DNA from: Paraspadella gotoi
Taxonomy: Eukaryota; Chaetognatha
Direction: 5' to 3'
Length of the DNA: 64,000 bases
NCBI GenBank assembly: GCA_051294375.1
Contig: JBJCIZ010000282.1
Coordinates: 178,161-242,160 of the forward strand
Shown piece after piece: positions 41,578-54,440 of the stretch; the first letter of the stretch is position 1, and each line of letters starts with the position of its first letter. Position numbers and translations under genes: made by a program. Under the pieces are notes generated by a model. It was not told where the DNA came from and made no database searches. It saw only the letters and a program-made list of their open reading frames with translations.

Positions 41578-44500
41578 GCCTTAAGACGAGTCGCAAGTTT
41601 TTGAAATAAAAGATTAATTTGAGGAAAAACTGCCCAAATGTAAGATATAAAAATAAACTGTAAATTTTAAAATGTACATTCGAACATTGTATATTGAGTA
41701 AATAATATTTCTGCAGAGTTTCGACACACACACCCACTTCACTTTTCCTACACTACATTTCCTACAATAAACTAACCACTTCGTTGAAACTCACGGCATT
41801 AAATTTTAAATAGTTTTTCGATAGGCTTATAGTAGTGGAAATTTCGATTTCATATTCAAACTATTGGCAAGCAAAAATAGAGGGGGAAAATAAAACCTTG
41901 AGGCTGGCTGGATGAAGAAGGGACCTTGACCCCATTGAATCGCGGTTGACATTGAATATAACCTAGCTGATAGCCACTTTTAGCTATTAGCTATTAGCCG
42001 CCTATTAGCCAGCGGGGCTAGTTAGAATCGGACAACACTTGTAAAGCAATAGTTTACTGAATAGCTGTAATACACTGCATAGTAGTACTAACGCTGCTTA
42101 CGGCGTCGTGCGATATTTATTTATTTGAGTTGCCTAATTACTGAAAATTCTATTTCATATTCAAACTATTCATATTCAAACTATTTAGCGAGCAAATACG
42201 AGGAGGGAAAAATAAAATCACTACTTTGAGCTGGCTGGACGAAAGAGAGCTTTGGCCCATCGAATCCGGTTGTAATTTAACTATAACCTAGCTGATAACC
42301 GGCGGGGCTAGCTAGGATCGAACGACGCTAATAGCCTCTCGGGCTCAAGCGAAGTTTTGAATTTTTTTGCAGTTTTTTAATAAACCGGGCCGGTTTTTTC
42401 GAAACTGGTGGCTAATATTCTCCGTCGACGCCGCCGTTTGCGACCCGAGGACGAGGAACGTGGGCGTGTGACGAGCGTCGAAGCCGTCAAGTTCGTCGAA
42501 GCCGAATCAAAAGTATGGAAAGTTCTTGCCTAATGGCGATGGCGAATGTGAGACCTTCATAGTCAAAAAAGGATATTTTTAAAATTCGCGAAACGCAAAT
42601 GAATGTATGGTTCGGGCGTTATTTAACAAACTAAACTTAACTTGATGTTTTTGTGTGACGGACTTTACACTAAGTGAAGTTTGAGCTTACGTTCCTAGCA
42701 ATTTTTCTCATTTTATTGCTTACATTATCATTACGCGTGCATAGCTTGATCCACGATAGTGTGGTGTTAGGGAATTGTCTTGTTAATGTATTTTGCCTGC
42801 CCAAGAATGCAACGTCGGAGGAGGAGAGGATAGAAAGGATGAGGAGGTGGAGGCTAGACGGAAGAGAAAGGATAGGAAGATGAAGGAAGAAAGAAAAGAG
42901 ACGATGAAAAAAATGGATGAAGAGAAATAGACATACTATTAGTATATAGAGATGGAGGCGAGAAAAAAAGACTTGAAAAACTGCGCGCCATGAGCGTTGC
43001 TAGCGAGGAGCCGCCCAAGGAGCGCCGCCGGGTGGAGAGTCTTTTCAAGGAGTGCCGCCGTGAGGAGTGCCGTATGGATGAGTGCCCGCCATGAGGAACG
43101 CCCCACAAGGGGCGTCACCATGAGGAACGCCGCTGAGAGGAGCGCTGCCACGAGAGGGTTTGGAGTGTCCGGTTGGAGGAGCACCACGAGAAGTGCCGTC
43201 ATAAGGAGCGACGACTTGAGGAGCACCGCCAGGAGGAGCGCCACCGCCAAGAGCGCCCGCATTGAGGAGTGGTCCCGATTCAAAGAGCGCCGCCGTGAGG
43301 GGCACTGCATTGAGAAGCGCCGCCAAACAGAAGCGCTGCTGTGAGGATCGCGCGAATCAAGGAGCGCCATCGAGACGCAATGCCGAGACGGAGAGGATAG
43401 TACGGCGTCCTGAGAGACCGAGGAACCATCACCAACAATTGTACCCAATACGATCGTCACGGCGATAAGGGACCGGAAAAAGGAAGAGGAAAAGGGAGTG
43501 CGGCCCGTGGGGAGCTTTTTTCTATCGATTACAATAAATGGGAAGAAAAATGCGATAATTTTTTGCTGTAACGCCGTCGGAAGGTACAGCCACAGTCCGT
43601 TGCACCACTTCGTCCCAGTGCCGTCATGTGTGCGCCAAGAGCCCATTCACAGACCCTGGATCTACGCCTCATGCCCAGGCTGTCAGAGCAAGAAAAAAAA
43701 AAGACAAAATTTTTGAAGACAGGGTTGCTGAAGGGAATGTTGCTGAAGAAAAAGCTGCTAGAGAAAAAGTTGCCTGAGAAGAACGTGCGCTCAAGAAAAG
43801 ATGCTGAAGAGAATTTGATGTAAAAAAAGAAGACAAAGCTGAGGAAGAAGTTGCTGAAGTGGATGAAAAGTTGCTGAGAAAGAAGTTGCTGGAAAAAGTT
43901 TGAAAAGAAGGCTGGCGAAAAAGTTGCAGAAGTCGGATGGAAAAAGTTGCATGAGAAGCTGCTGGAAAAGCTGTGGGGCTGCTGGAAAAGTTGCGAAAAA
44001 AGTTTGCAGAGAGAAGCCACTCAAGAAGCTGTCAAAGTGGAAGCTGCCAAAGATAAACCAGCCAACCGCCCGCCTGTGATCAAGGAGACGTTGCCAAAAT
44101 CACTTTTCATCATTTGGAGTTTTTTTTTAGTCTTGTTCCCATCTGAATCTCATCTGACAATTCAGCTCTCCAGTCTGCTGTTTGAGCCTGACTATAAGCT
44201 TCAACTGCCGCTGGCTTTGCTGGATACTCTGTCTGACAGTGAATTATTCAAAGTATCAAGGTCGTACATGTGAAAAGCGTCAGGGAGCCTCCCCCAGGGA
44301 TGGCAATAGTACCAAAAGGAAGCCATAATCATAGAGCACATGCAAGATACAATTTTAAAAATCTTTTTGCTGAAACCTTCAAAATTATAATAAATTTTGA
44401 AACTAATGACACCCCAGAACGAATAGATAATGCATTCTGAAAGAGAAAAGGCTAAATTGTACTCTAGTGAAACTTAAAAAGTTTTTGGATAAAGAAAATA

Positions 44501-46749
44501 TAAATCTTTTCAACTTAAATATTTGCTTGTTTGCTTAACTAGCATGCTTATAAAAATTCTAAGAAATGTTAAGACATGCTATCGCAGCCTAAAGTATTTA
44601 TCTTTCTTTTTCCACCAGCAAAAAGTAAACATTATCTTATTTTAGAGAACAGGCAACGTTTACTGAAAGGAGCTGGATGATGTCCAACTTCTTCCTTTGC
44701 TATTATTTTTCAATAATAAAATAGGCGAATTTTTTAATTATTTAACTCTCACAGGCTTCACAAGACATTATACTTTCATAATATCCCAATGTAAATGTAA
44801 TTTATAATATTTTTAGTTATGGATTTCCTTTTATAAGGAAAAAATTAATTAGCGGAATTATAAGTTTGTAAGAGGAAGTCAGAATCGCGAAAAATCTTGT
44901 AAGGCGAACAAGTTTGAAAAAAAAAAGTATAAAGATCCTCGCCAAAAATAGTATTATGAAAAGTACTATAATCTAATTTGCATATTGCAGTAAATCATGA
45001 AGTGAAATCCAATCCAAATACTTGAATTCGATATGAATCAAAGAAACGGACACACGTCTATTTAATGCATCACAAAATTTCACTCCTCTCTGCCTCACTA
45101 ATAAAACTTGATAACTAGTACATTGCTTTGTTGTTAAACCATAACAGGACAAGACAATAGAATAGGCAGTAAAAAAATTATCGGCATGTAGCATACAAAC
45201 TGGCATATTCAAATTGTGAAAAAAAGTTTAGGTTTTTCGATCAACACAGAGATCTGATAATGACGATGTATGAAAATACTTCCTCTGGCAATGAAATCTG
45301 TATTAAATATGCTACTTGCTTATTTCATTATTTATTTCTTTGATAACAATTATGTTAATTCCATTACAACTTATTGAGATCAAGGAACGGATTGCTAGCA
45401 TTTATACAATAAGGCCCAAAGTAATTTGGTTAATAACCAATTTTCCTCTGAGATGCCTTGTGTAGTTGCTGTAATACTAAAATGGCCGATAATAATAAAT
45501 AAATAAATAAATGGCGAAATTAATTAATCAACTAATTAATTAATCTAATTAATATTAATTCAAGTTAATTAATTATTTAATTAATTAATTAATAATTAAT
45601 TTATTCAAGTTAATTATTTATTAATTAGGCAATTAATTAATTTGATCCTAAATGTTTGTTTTGATTGATTAATTAACTGATTAATTAATTATTATTAATT
45701 GACTAATTGATTAATTAACTGAATAATATTTTTGATTAATTAATACATCTACATCATAATTTAAAAAATAAAAAAGCCATAATCAATTAGTGAAACAGGT
45801 TCTTTGTTTTTTTCCATTTAAACTCATTTCCACTGAAACGATTCTATCAAAACTTGATTTCCAGTTTATTCACACACTTTTCTACTCAAATACAAAATTT
45901 CAAGTCAATCGCCCCATCCACTCATGAGTAATTTGTGTTCAAATAGTGAAATATATTTTTTGTTTTTTCTCCATTTCAACTCATTTCCACAAAGACGATT
46001 CCATTGAAACTTTATATCCAGCTCAATCACAGACTTCCCTACCTACACACAAAATTTCATTCCAACCCATCCATCCAATCACGATATAATTGGTGTTTTT
46101 TGCTAAGGTGGGATCGACAAATGAATATAGAGTCGGGCATCTGCTAGAAAGCAGATCCGACTAAAATAATCAGAATTTTTAGAAATATGTGCAACCCTGT
46201 GCTCAAAATTTAATCATACAAAATTCACTTTCCTACGCGCATTTTTAATTAAAATTTAATCTTTTCTTGGCTGTAATTTTTTTATATACTATTTTTATTT
46301 CAAGATTTTTAGTTTATTTATGCTTAATTTGTATAAAAAATAAATTATTTTCCTTTTATTTCGTTTACCATGGTGTTATTACTCTTTCGTCCAAGGCTTC
46401 AGCAGTTAAAATTAATTCTTATGAGGCCCTCAAACGCATACGAGGCTTACGCTAAAATTTGGCATTCTAAATAATTTGAACTATGTAGTACTTTCTTTGT
46501 AGATCAAAAACGGAATCTGTTTTAATAGCGCAAGTTTGATCCCTCGCCGCAATGTTTTTTACGTGTCTTTTTTTGCCAATTACTTTTGAACACCTCGTCC
46601 AATTTACCAGGAATTTTGGATTTCGGCTAATTTCCCACTCTTTCAACGATACCAAATTTATTTTAAAAAATTTGTCTAGTTTCGAAACGCACTGGCATCC
46701 CCAACTATGTTGATTTTAAGAAATGCAATCTAAAACCTCTCGGGCCACC
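41578..46749. repeat. ~5.1 kb unit, copy 2, indel-rich
   Basis: 5,172 bp, about 58 bp longer than copy 1, with a scattered excess of single-base insertions (for example extra C or G within runs). It breaks frames that are open in copy 1, while restoring a few others. This profile is that of uncorrected long-read sequence more than of evolutionary divergence. Confidence 0.8.
42674..44273 (+). pseudogene. Second copy of the charged-repeat gene
   Basis: Collinear with 36170-37860. From 42674 one frame reads a hydrophobic segment FLAIFLILLLTLSLRVHS, then the CLPKNATSEEER segment that copy 1 shares, a stretch that copy 1 interrupts with a stop. Later indels scramble the pentapeptide arrays (43000-43400, 43715-44010) into all three frames. 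A late segment reads EATQEAVKVEAAKDKPANRP, a frame not seen in copy 1. Each copy therefore keeps parts of the parent frame. There is no ATG at the start of the hydrophobic segment, so a real signal peptide would need an upstream exon. Confidence 0.4.
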
Positions 46750-46890
46750 TTCAGGAAATCCTAACCTAATAAGAATAATAACGAATTCAATGCAATTGGT
46801 GTCATAAATACAATATAACAAGTTTGAGCAAACAATGCCGGATCTACCCTGTAAAGAAAGTAGTCGTACATTTACTGAATAGCTCTATTG
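46186..46890. repeat. Repeat V, copy C
   Basis: Homologous to 32095-32850, including the TCGTACATTTACTGAATAGC end that copy B lacks. Confidence 0.7.
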
Positions 46891-46891
46891 C

Positions 46892-47083
46892 AATGATAAT
46901 CATTCATTGATCGTGATGATAGTCCTTCATTGATGGCGGATGATAATCATTCATTGATGCGATGTAGTCATTCATTGATGTGATGATAACCATTTATTGA
47001 TGCGATGATAGTCAGTTCATCTGATTCGATGATAATCATTCATTTGATTTGATGATAGTCATTCATTGACGCGATGAGTCAAT
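46892..47083. repeat. Minisatellite, ~24-bp unit (ATTCATTGATGCGATGATAATC)
   Basis: Same family as 22652-22842, followed by (GA)n at 47084-47105. Confidence 0.82.
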
Positions 47084-47144
47084 GAGAGAGAGAGAGAGAA
47101 GAGAGTAGCTGCCTCGCCGCACGGCCACGAAATCTAGGCCAATC

Positions 47145-48056
47145 GTAAGTTTGTAATTTTGGGATTTTGTATGGAGAAAAAAGCGCGGAATAAATGGCGA
47201 TAATAAAGTTTTTAGAAAGAAAAAAAATAATCAGAATTTTTCAAAAAATGAACGGTCACGCAAGAGATCGTACAGAGAGAGACAGACACACACGACAGAA
47301 AGAGATGGAGAGAGATGAAGAGACGGAGTGAGACGGAGAGAGAGAGAGAGCCTGAACTCGTTTTTTAAAATTTAACCCTAATGACATAAAGTGACGTAAA
47401 GACATGACCTAAATCATGACCAAAAAATGACATAAACCGATATAAAGACATGATGATGCAGATGACGTAATAAAAAACGCAAATTGATTAAATTGGATTC
47501 CGGATATAATGATTAATGACTAATAGCTAAAAGACCAACCATGACTAAAATGACTCAAAATGAAATAATAACTTGACAATGTTATAACACTATGAATTAA
47601 TGGTGTAATGGTGATATTTATTTTTTTTAAATGACATAAAATACGCCTGATAAATTTTTTTCTGAAGAAATAAAAGAAAGGCAAAAAATGATACAATTGT
47701 TTACAATTTTAAATTGTTACAATTTTTCCAATCATAGGTTGTTAACCATTTTATTTTTATTTGTATTAAAATTAAGATATAGCTTTTCATTAAAAAGGTC
47801 TTCTATTTCACATTTTTATATAGATTCAAAGATTTTTTATGAATTTTATCTTCAATATTATTTACATGGCAATATGTAAAATAGATTAAAGTATTTTCTA
47901 TATACTAATTTGGATTATTATTAATGAGTACTATAATTCTCATTTTGCTAATGATGTGGAAAATTTAAACAAAAAATACTTGAATCCAAATGTAATATGA
48001 AATTTTAAAGCTTATTTCAAATGAAAGAGCCATATCTAAATTTTAACTTACTATGA
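47145..48056. repeat. Repeat family R, uninterrupted copy
   Basis: Aligned with 24540-25200. Contains GCCTGAACTCGTTTTTTAAA, TGACATAAAGTGACG-type short repeats (47385-47470) and TTTTAACTTACTATGATC at the position where the other copy carries the LTR element. Confidence 0.68.
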
Positions 48057-48125
48057 TCACACACTTTTATAAAATTTATCGTAATTACATATTTATTTTT
48101 ATTTAAAAAAAAAACTAAGTCCCAG

Positions 48126-48150
48126 NNNNNNNNNNNNNNNNNNNNNNNNN
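48126..48150. other. Assembly gap, 25 N
   Basis: Exactly 25 N, the same length as three other gaps in the window, so the length is a placeholder and not an estimate. Confidence 0.99.
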
Positions 48151-50040
48151 CTTCATGAAAATCCTAAAACTATAAAGAATAATTATTATACGCGATTCAA
48201 TATCTAACGTGTCATAAATCTTATACAATATAATCTCAAGTTTGATGAATCTATGTCCCGATATCTACCTGTATAATATGTATAATTGTCGTCATTATCT
48301 GATAGCTCTATGCATATGATATTATAATTAAAATTCATCCAATTTGATTTTTGTGATATGTGTATAGGTGTTCCCTCTATATTTTTGAATATCTGTGAAT
48401 GTTGTAAAAATCCAATCTAATGATGCTCCTGTATATGTATATTAGTATGATGTGTTTAGAGAAGTCACTATTGTATTGCGATGATATGCAGCAGTTGTGA
48501 TGTCGAGGATAAGCTTTTTTATCTGTTATGTATACGCTATGTGTATGTCTTTATCTATTTTGCGTGTCTTTCTCAGTTAATATGTGTTTGTGTTACATTG
48601 TTGCATTTTCTCATGTGTATTTTTTTTTTCTTTTTTTTGTTTTTTGATTTTTTGTATTGTTTCTGTATGTTGTTAGGCTTGTATGTTATATATGTGTGTA
48701 TTGTATGTGTGTGTGTGTGTTAGTAGTTCGCCCTCTGTTCACACCTGGTCTTCTTTTTTGTCCTATCTGTTATTTATATGTCTTTTTGTTTTTTTCTTAT
48801 ATGTGTTTTTCTTCTGTCTTAAACTTTTGTTAAGTATTGTTATTGGGATTTGTGCTGTGTATGTGGGATGTATAATACTAATATTTTTGTTTTTCTGTGT
48901 GTGCGGAAGAAATGGGCGATTAAAGTAAAAGGGAGCAAGGGAAAACAAATAAGCCCAGCAATTGTGGTGTGCCAAAAATGACACGGCTGCACGCAAGAGG
49001 CAGCGCGACAGCACTAGAGAGACTTAGAAAGAGAGGAAAGACCAGAAAGCAGAATAGGAGACGGAGAGAGATGAAGAACGCGATGTGAGACGGAGAGGAG
49101 AGAGACGAGGCCTGAACTCGGTGTGTTAACAAGTTTACGCGGGCTAAGTGCACAGATAAGAGTGACGAAAAAGACAATGACCAAAACATGACCAAAAGAT
49201 GCAGTAACCGATGGATAAAAGACATGATGATGCAAGTGAGCTGTGAGTAAAAAACCAAATGTGACGTAAATTGATCCGGATATAATCGATGGTAATGACG
49301 TGAAAGTGGAAAAAGACCAACCATGACTAAAATGACGCAAAATGGACAGAATAACGGGAACGTAAGTGTGTAGAATCAGAAGGAAATGGTAAGGGTTGTA
49401 AGTGTGTGGTATGTGGAGGTGGGTCGTTAATGCACAGTACAAATGACGCACTGGCATAAATGGGTGTCGGCCGAAGAAATGAAAAGAAAAGGCAAAAAGG
49501 ATGACAATGTGGGGAACAATGTAACATGGGTGACAAGTGTGGTGCCAACTGCAGACGGTGTGCTTAACCAGGTATTGGAGGCTGGTAGTGAACAAAGGAA
49601 GAGAGATGTAGCTGTTGTCATGTTAAAAACGGCGCTTGGGCTGTACGGTGCACCAGGCTGATGGATAGGAGGTCAACAGAGTGTGTGAGTGAATGTGTGT
49701 ATGCGGCAAGAGTGAGGGACGTGCAAAGAGGTAAAAGTAGAGTAAAAGAGTGTCGTATGACGACTGAATGGTGGGATGAGCTGATGTAACTGCGCAGCGG
49801 TACGAGAAAGCTCAGTGTGTGCAGTAATGGATGAGGGAAAGTGGAAACAAAAACAATACCTGGGAAGTCCAATATGGGAAGTAGTGAAGCTGGTAAAGCT
49901 GAGGTGCCACAAAGAAAAGCCATGATGCGTAAATGGTGGAACGTCCTACGATGGAGCACACCACGTGGTGAGTAAAATGGGTAGTCGCGTAAGCAGAGGT
50001 GATGTGTAGTGTAAAAAAAAACGAAGGCCCAGCCATCGTT
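48151..50040. other. Corrupted copy of ~46750-48120
   Basis: 48151-48320 follows repeat V with many errors. 48920-49340 follows 47220-47560 (ACGCAAGAG, GCCTGAACTCG, CCAACCATGACTAAAATGAC). 49440-49510 follows 47635-47700, with T-runs replaced by G-rich sequence. 48390-48930 is T/G-rich with very low C and A. Open frames here (including a 193-codon - frame at 49014-49595) are side effects of the skew. Confidence 0.7.
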
Positions 50041-50157
50041 CGTCTCTTCTGAGCCAAAACTATAAAAGCGTAGTAGTTTTTATATAAAAAAAAGCATTAC
50101 GCCGACGCCGACTATGACGACTACGTCACAAATAAGCGTCCCCTTCGCATTATAAAA

Positions 50158-50460
50158 TAAAAGGGTGAAATTTTGATAGGTTTCCCAAGATTTCTCAACA
50201 ACGCAAAGTCCGGTTAAAGTGAACCTTGAGAAATACAATATTCACATCATTCATCATCTAATGATATAAGAATGTATGAAAAAAACCGCCGACTTCTTTC
50301 GGAATAATTTTTTTCTAGATCAATACTACTTTTAAGATTTTTTATTTGAATTTTTTCCAGGGGCGTTTATTTTGTTTGGTAGTCAGATTTGAACAAAAAT
50401 CTTTATTGAAAAAATCTTCCCTGATTTCTAAGAACGACGTCGGCTCCTATGTAACCGTCA
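50158..50460. repeat. Two dispersed repeats joined
   Basis: 50158-50310 matches 9770-9945. 50345-50455 is the inverted copy of 12465-12570. Confidence 0.6.
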
Positions 50461-50535
50461 GCCCATTAGAATTTAAGTTTCTGCGGGTTTTTGATAATGT
50501 GAATAATAAAAAATAATAGTTATCCAAAACTCACA

Positions 50536-50834
50536 TTGTGGGAGGAACCCTGCATGGGAGGAATAATGTGTGGGAGGAATCCTGTGTGGCAGGAATCCCG
50601 TGTGGGAGGAATCCCGTGTGGGAGAAATCCCTTGGATGAATCCCGCGTGGGTGGAATTCCATGGGGAGAAATCCTATGGGAAGAAATTTCGTGTGGGAGG
50701 AATCCCATGTGGGAGGAATTCCTTGTGGGAGCAATTCCATTGGGAGTAATCCCTCGGGGAGGAATCCCGTTAGGGAGGAATATCATGTGGGAGAAATCCC
50801 ACGTGAGAGGAATCCCGTGTGGAAGGAATCCCAC
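50536..50834. repeat. Minisatellite, ~15-bp unit (GTGGGAGGAATCCC)
   Basis: About 20 imperfect units of GTGGGAGGAATCCC with one or two variable bases, no spacers. A - strand frame reads HGIPPTRDSS-type repeats as a by-product. Confidence 0.88.
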
Positions 50835-50944
50835 TGGAACCGGCGGAAAGGAATGTGAAAACCGGGAATCTTTTATCATCTTATTTCAATATCAGTTTAT
50901 TTCTTATTTACCTTGACTGATGCTTGAAACACTTTCCTTATTCC

Positions 50945-50969
50945 NNNNNNNNNNNNNNNNNNNNNNNNN
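50945..50969. other. Assembly gap, 25 N
   Basis: Second 25-N placeholder. The sequence after it (GGCCTGGAACTC then TTAATGACATAAAG) restarts repeat R for the third time. Confidence 0.99.
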
Positions 50970-53900
50970 GAGACAGGGCCTGGAACTCTTTTTTTCTTAA
51001 AAAACAATTAACCCCACTTAATGACATAAAGCTAACAAGCAAGTTAGCTGTGAAAAACGTTTGTGTGTAGTTTACTTTTGGACTAGACCACTCCCCTCAG
51101 TATAGAGTACTTAGGTCCAAAAACTGTTACTCAGCCAGGGCCTAAGATCGCTATACAGTCGCCGCCCCAATACACTGAGCCTCGGAATAATATAATCCCT
51201 TAGCATCGCACCTATTCGAAAGCGACCCACAATGATCTACGTACGCCTTTACCTTTAGATCTGCCAATGTGGCTTTTATCTTCTTGAAAATGTGCTCGTA
51301 GAACTCGGCTAAATGGACAATCCCATGTAAAGCTGGTCGTCGGGAGCCTGTCTATCCCTCCTTACCACTCACCACGCGCGCAATGTAATCGTATGTATAC
51401 AAGAACAAAACACAAAATCTTTTTATTCGACTGGAATATCAGGTTGCTAGCTCTTTCCGTGGGCTATCCACACCGGGTACTTCTGACAAACGTATCTGGG
51501 CAGCGAGCATTGCCTGCTTGGGTAGCAGCAAGTAAGCATTTGTGCTGATGTATGCAAGGGGCGATCGTTATATTTAGGTCCGTATAGTCGGGTCGTACGT
51601 TTGCGAACTGTTATTACTGAGGAATCCGTCCAATGACCGCCCCCTCTTTGCCGGTGACGATTCAAACACATTACGGGGCTAAGCATAGAGCGAAATTGAC
51701 CCATATTATATGCGACCTCCCTCTCACATATGTACCACTGATCCCCCAAACACCATGACTATGGTAAATGCTGTATGAATCAGGTGGTCTTAGTAGCTAG
51801 TTATCCCTCAAAAATGTAGGGTACTTTTGCTGCCAAACTAATAACAGTTCAGACATGGTATCGTCCTGCTTTCCACGAATTGTTATAACATACCAGTAAA
51901 GAGGGATCTGAAGCATCTGCCCCAATGCAACAATCGGGAAAATAAGAGGCCAAAGCTTAATATTTTCCAACCTTTCATTAGTCCTCCATATAAAATTATT
52001 CTGCCAGAGGGATCTTTGACGTATTGCATGGGGTTTTTTTAGCTCTCTTTTTATCTACCTAAGCCAATCCGGGAGCGCATTTCAATCATAGTGGAGGTCC
52101 CGCCAATAATATTGCATACCGCATCAAACTACTATGATTTTTTATTGTTACGCTTGCAAAAGTTCAGACAAGCTGAATTCAGAAAGAACGACGACGGAGC
52201 AACTCGCACAAAATAAAGTAATTAACTACAATACCTATATGTTTTACTAATTTTAAATGACCAATTTTCCAAATCATAGTGCGTTTACCAACTGCTCTAG
52301 TTTTCTTATATGTATTGAATTTAACCAAGAACGATGTACTACGCCTCACATGTCGAAGACGACATAGGTGCTGGAACTAAGCTCAACACTCCTAAATTAC
52401 AGATCTCATAGAGAAGAGGGATAAATATTGTTCCAGATATATAATCTATGACTCTTGTATAGCAATCAGCGATACAAATAGATGAAAACTCTACAATAGT
52501 AGATATAGTAAGTATTCGTGGTCAATCGTTAGGTGCATGTGCTAGCATACACCTCATTGCCATAGTACTATATATCGATGAGTGATGAATTGTACATATG
52601 ATAACAAAAATACTACCAGGCTGAATGTGTGAAGTATATACTCAACCAACGTAGTGCAAGTAGATGGTAAATGCGCAGATATCCTCCAAACTAATCACTT
52701 CTTACGTAACAGCATTCACATCTCTGACTAAAATGGAGTAATTGCAACGAGTGCATGAAATGATACGTAATCGTGGCATATACGTAATGGTAAAAAATCG
52801 AAAGCTGACTTTAAGTTCCGCCTACCTCAAAAACTCTATGACTAGAGACCCTATACACAATAGAAAAGCATATACAAGACACAGCAGAAAGCGGACGGAC
52901 TGCGTATGGATCCCAGTATTCGACTCTTGTTGTAAGCGACCATCATGCGACCTGGGAAATAAGAAGTAGAACATGATGATCACGTATTACGTGTTCTGCT
53001 CCCAGATGTAGTGATACCGAGCACATAGTTACAAAGTGTAACAGCAGTTCGCCAGTCAATCACAATATTCCATCTAGGCACAGATATGAGTATAAGTTAT
53101 AGTCGAATATCTGCAACTATGTATATACAGTTAAACTTGTACTTTGTAATCCACAGTGGCGTCCCATGCTATCACCGCATGCTCTTCCATTATCCGCGTG
53201 ATCTATCAACCTCGAATATCCATGACTCTCACTCTGATATGGCGCTTAGTGAAGGCAAATGTCTCTTGCGCTCTCCAGACCGGCTAACCTGATCGATGCG
53301 GGCAGAGGCGGAAGCTGGCTTTTCACTCCAGCAAAAATTGCCTAATGCTATACTCCTGCAAGACCGACTCGCCCGTCGCGTGTGAAGAGAACGTTAGTCC
53401 GCCGTCCCTCAGTGAACGGAGCTGGCCTCCTGATATCAGGAGTATGCTCAAGCTCTCATGTGTGTTCTTTCGGAACTCCTGCACTATATGGATGAAGCAT
53501 GCAATAAGCTAAAATAATAGATCTCCTAAACTCATCCCACAAACCGCCTGCGGATGAATTTTAAAAGGCGTGGAAATACAGAAGATACAAGCGACACCTT
53601 ACGTAACCACACGATGATGGACATCTTCCAATGCCAGGTCAGCTGAAGATCCTCACTGATCTCGAATAATGTGACCTCCTGTGCATGCAGCCATGTCTTC
53701 TGTTGCGGCGCGTCCGGATTTCTCATCTGCGAGGAGAGAGTAATACGTGAAAAAGAGGTAGGAGATCGGTGAGGTGGAGAGGTAGCCGTCTTTCTTGACG
53801 CATGGCCATCGCGGCTATGGCCTCACTTTGAGCTCTCCTTCACTTCGCCGGATGAATATTCCTTTCTTAATGTTCTGGCGAACGCAATCCAGGGAGTAAT

Positions 53901-54440
53901 CCTCTGAGGATTAAGTCGAATCCTCAGTAATACATGAGAAAAGAGCTACTTATCCACTGCATACTGTGTCATTAGATTACACTCTCAAACTGTATCGAGC
54001 ATGTAGTCTAATTACTAATCACTTGGGATGCACTATGATATAGGATGATTAACCCAATATCCTGCTATACAGGCTCTAAAGAGAATTCAAAACCTCTATC
54101 TGTGTGGTTAACTATTGCAAAATGCTATCTATTCCATCTATTTATTTATACTATTATACTCTGCTCAGTGTTTGTCTCTTCATTCATCTTATCTCTTCTC
54201 GGTCCTCTCTCCTCTCTGCTCTGGCTCAACATATGATTCACATTCATCTTCCTTATCTACTAAAGGCTCTCAGCCTCTGTCAATACAATAAGATATCCTC
54301 ACACATCTAATCCTTGATAACCTCACATTCTGTACTCTATTCGATAACCTCACGCTCCTACTGCGACCACTTGTGATAGTGAATAACTGTCTAACACCTC
54401 TCCTCATCATCTCTCTAGTCTCTATCAACTAACTATCTCC
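50970..54440. other. Low-fidelity sequence, no reliable feature
   Basis: 51060-51760 has near-even base composition, unlike any neighbouring DNA. 52230-52330 still shows a garbled version of 47690-47775 (ACTAATTTTAAATGACCAATT, then a broken CCAATCATAGG). 53815-53850 and 54110-54420 resemble the PLE CACTTTGAGCTC and CT-rich 3' region. No frame here should be annotated. Confidence 0.6.

Noticed and set aside
42674-42740. Signal peptide at the start of the copy-2 charged-repeat frame
   Set aside because: The frame opens with GTG, not ATG, in a eukaryote, and copy 1 has a stop a little downstream. Kept only as a hint inside the pseudogene entry.
48481-48928. Hydrophobic Cys/Phe/Val-rich frames that look like membrane proteins
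   Set aside because: Low-complexity T/G-rich sequence of doubtful quality. Hydrophobicity follows from T-rich codons.
49014-49595. 193-codon open frame on the - strand
   Set aside because: Lies in a corrupted, base-skewed copy of 47-48 kb. Stop codons are lost because T/A content is distorted; the homologous sequence at 47.2-47.8 kb has no such frame.
50520-50879. 119-codon frame with HGIPPTRDSS repeats
   Set aside because: By-product of a 15-bp minisatellite; all frames on both strands are nearly open.
51060-54440. Horizontally transferred foreign DNA, suggested by the change in composition
   Set aside because: Garbled but ordered echoes of local repeats run through it, and it adjoins a 25-N gap. 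Low-quality read sequence is the simpler explanation.
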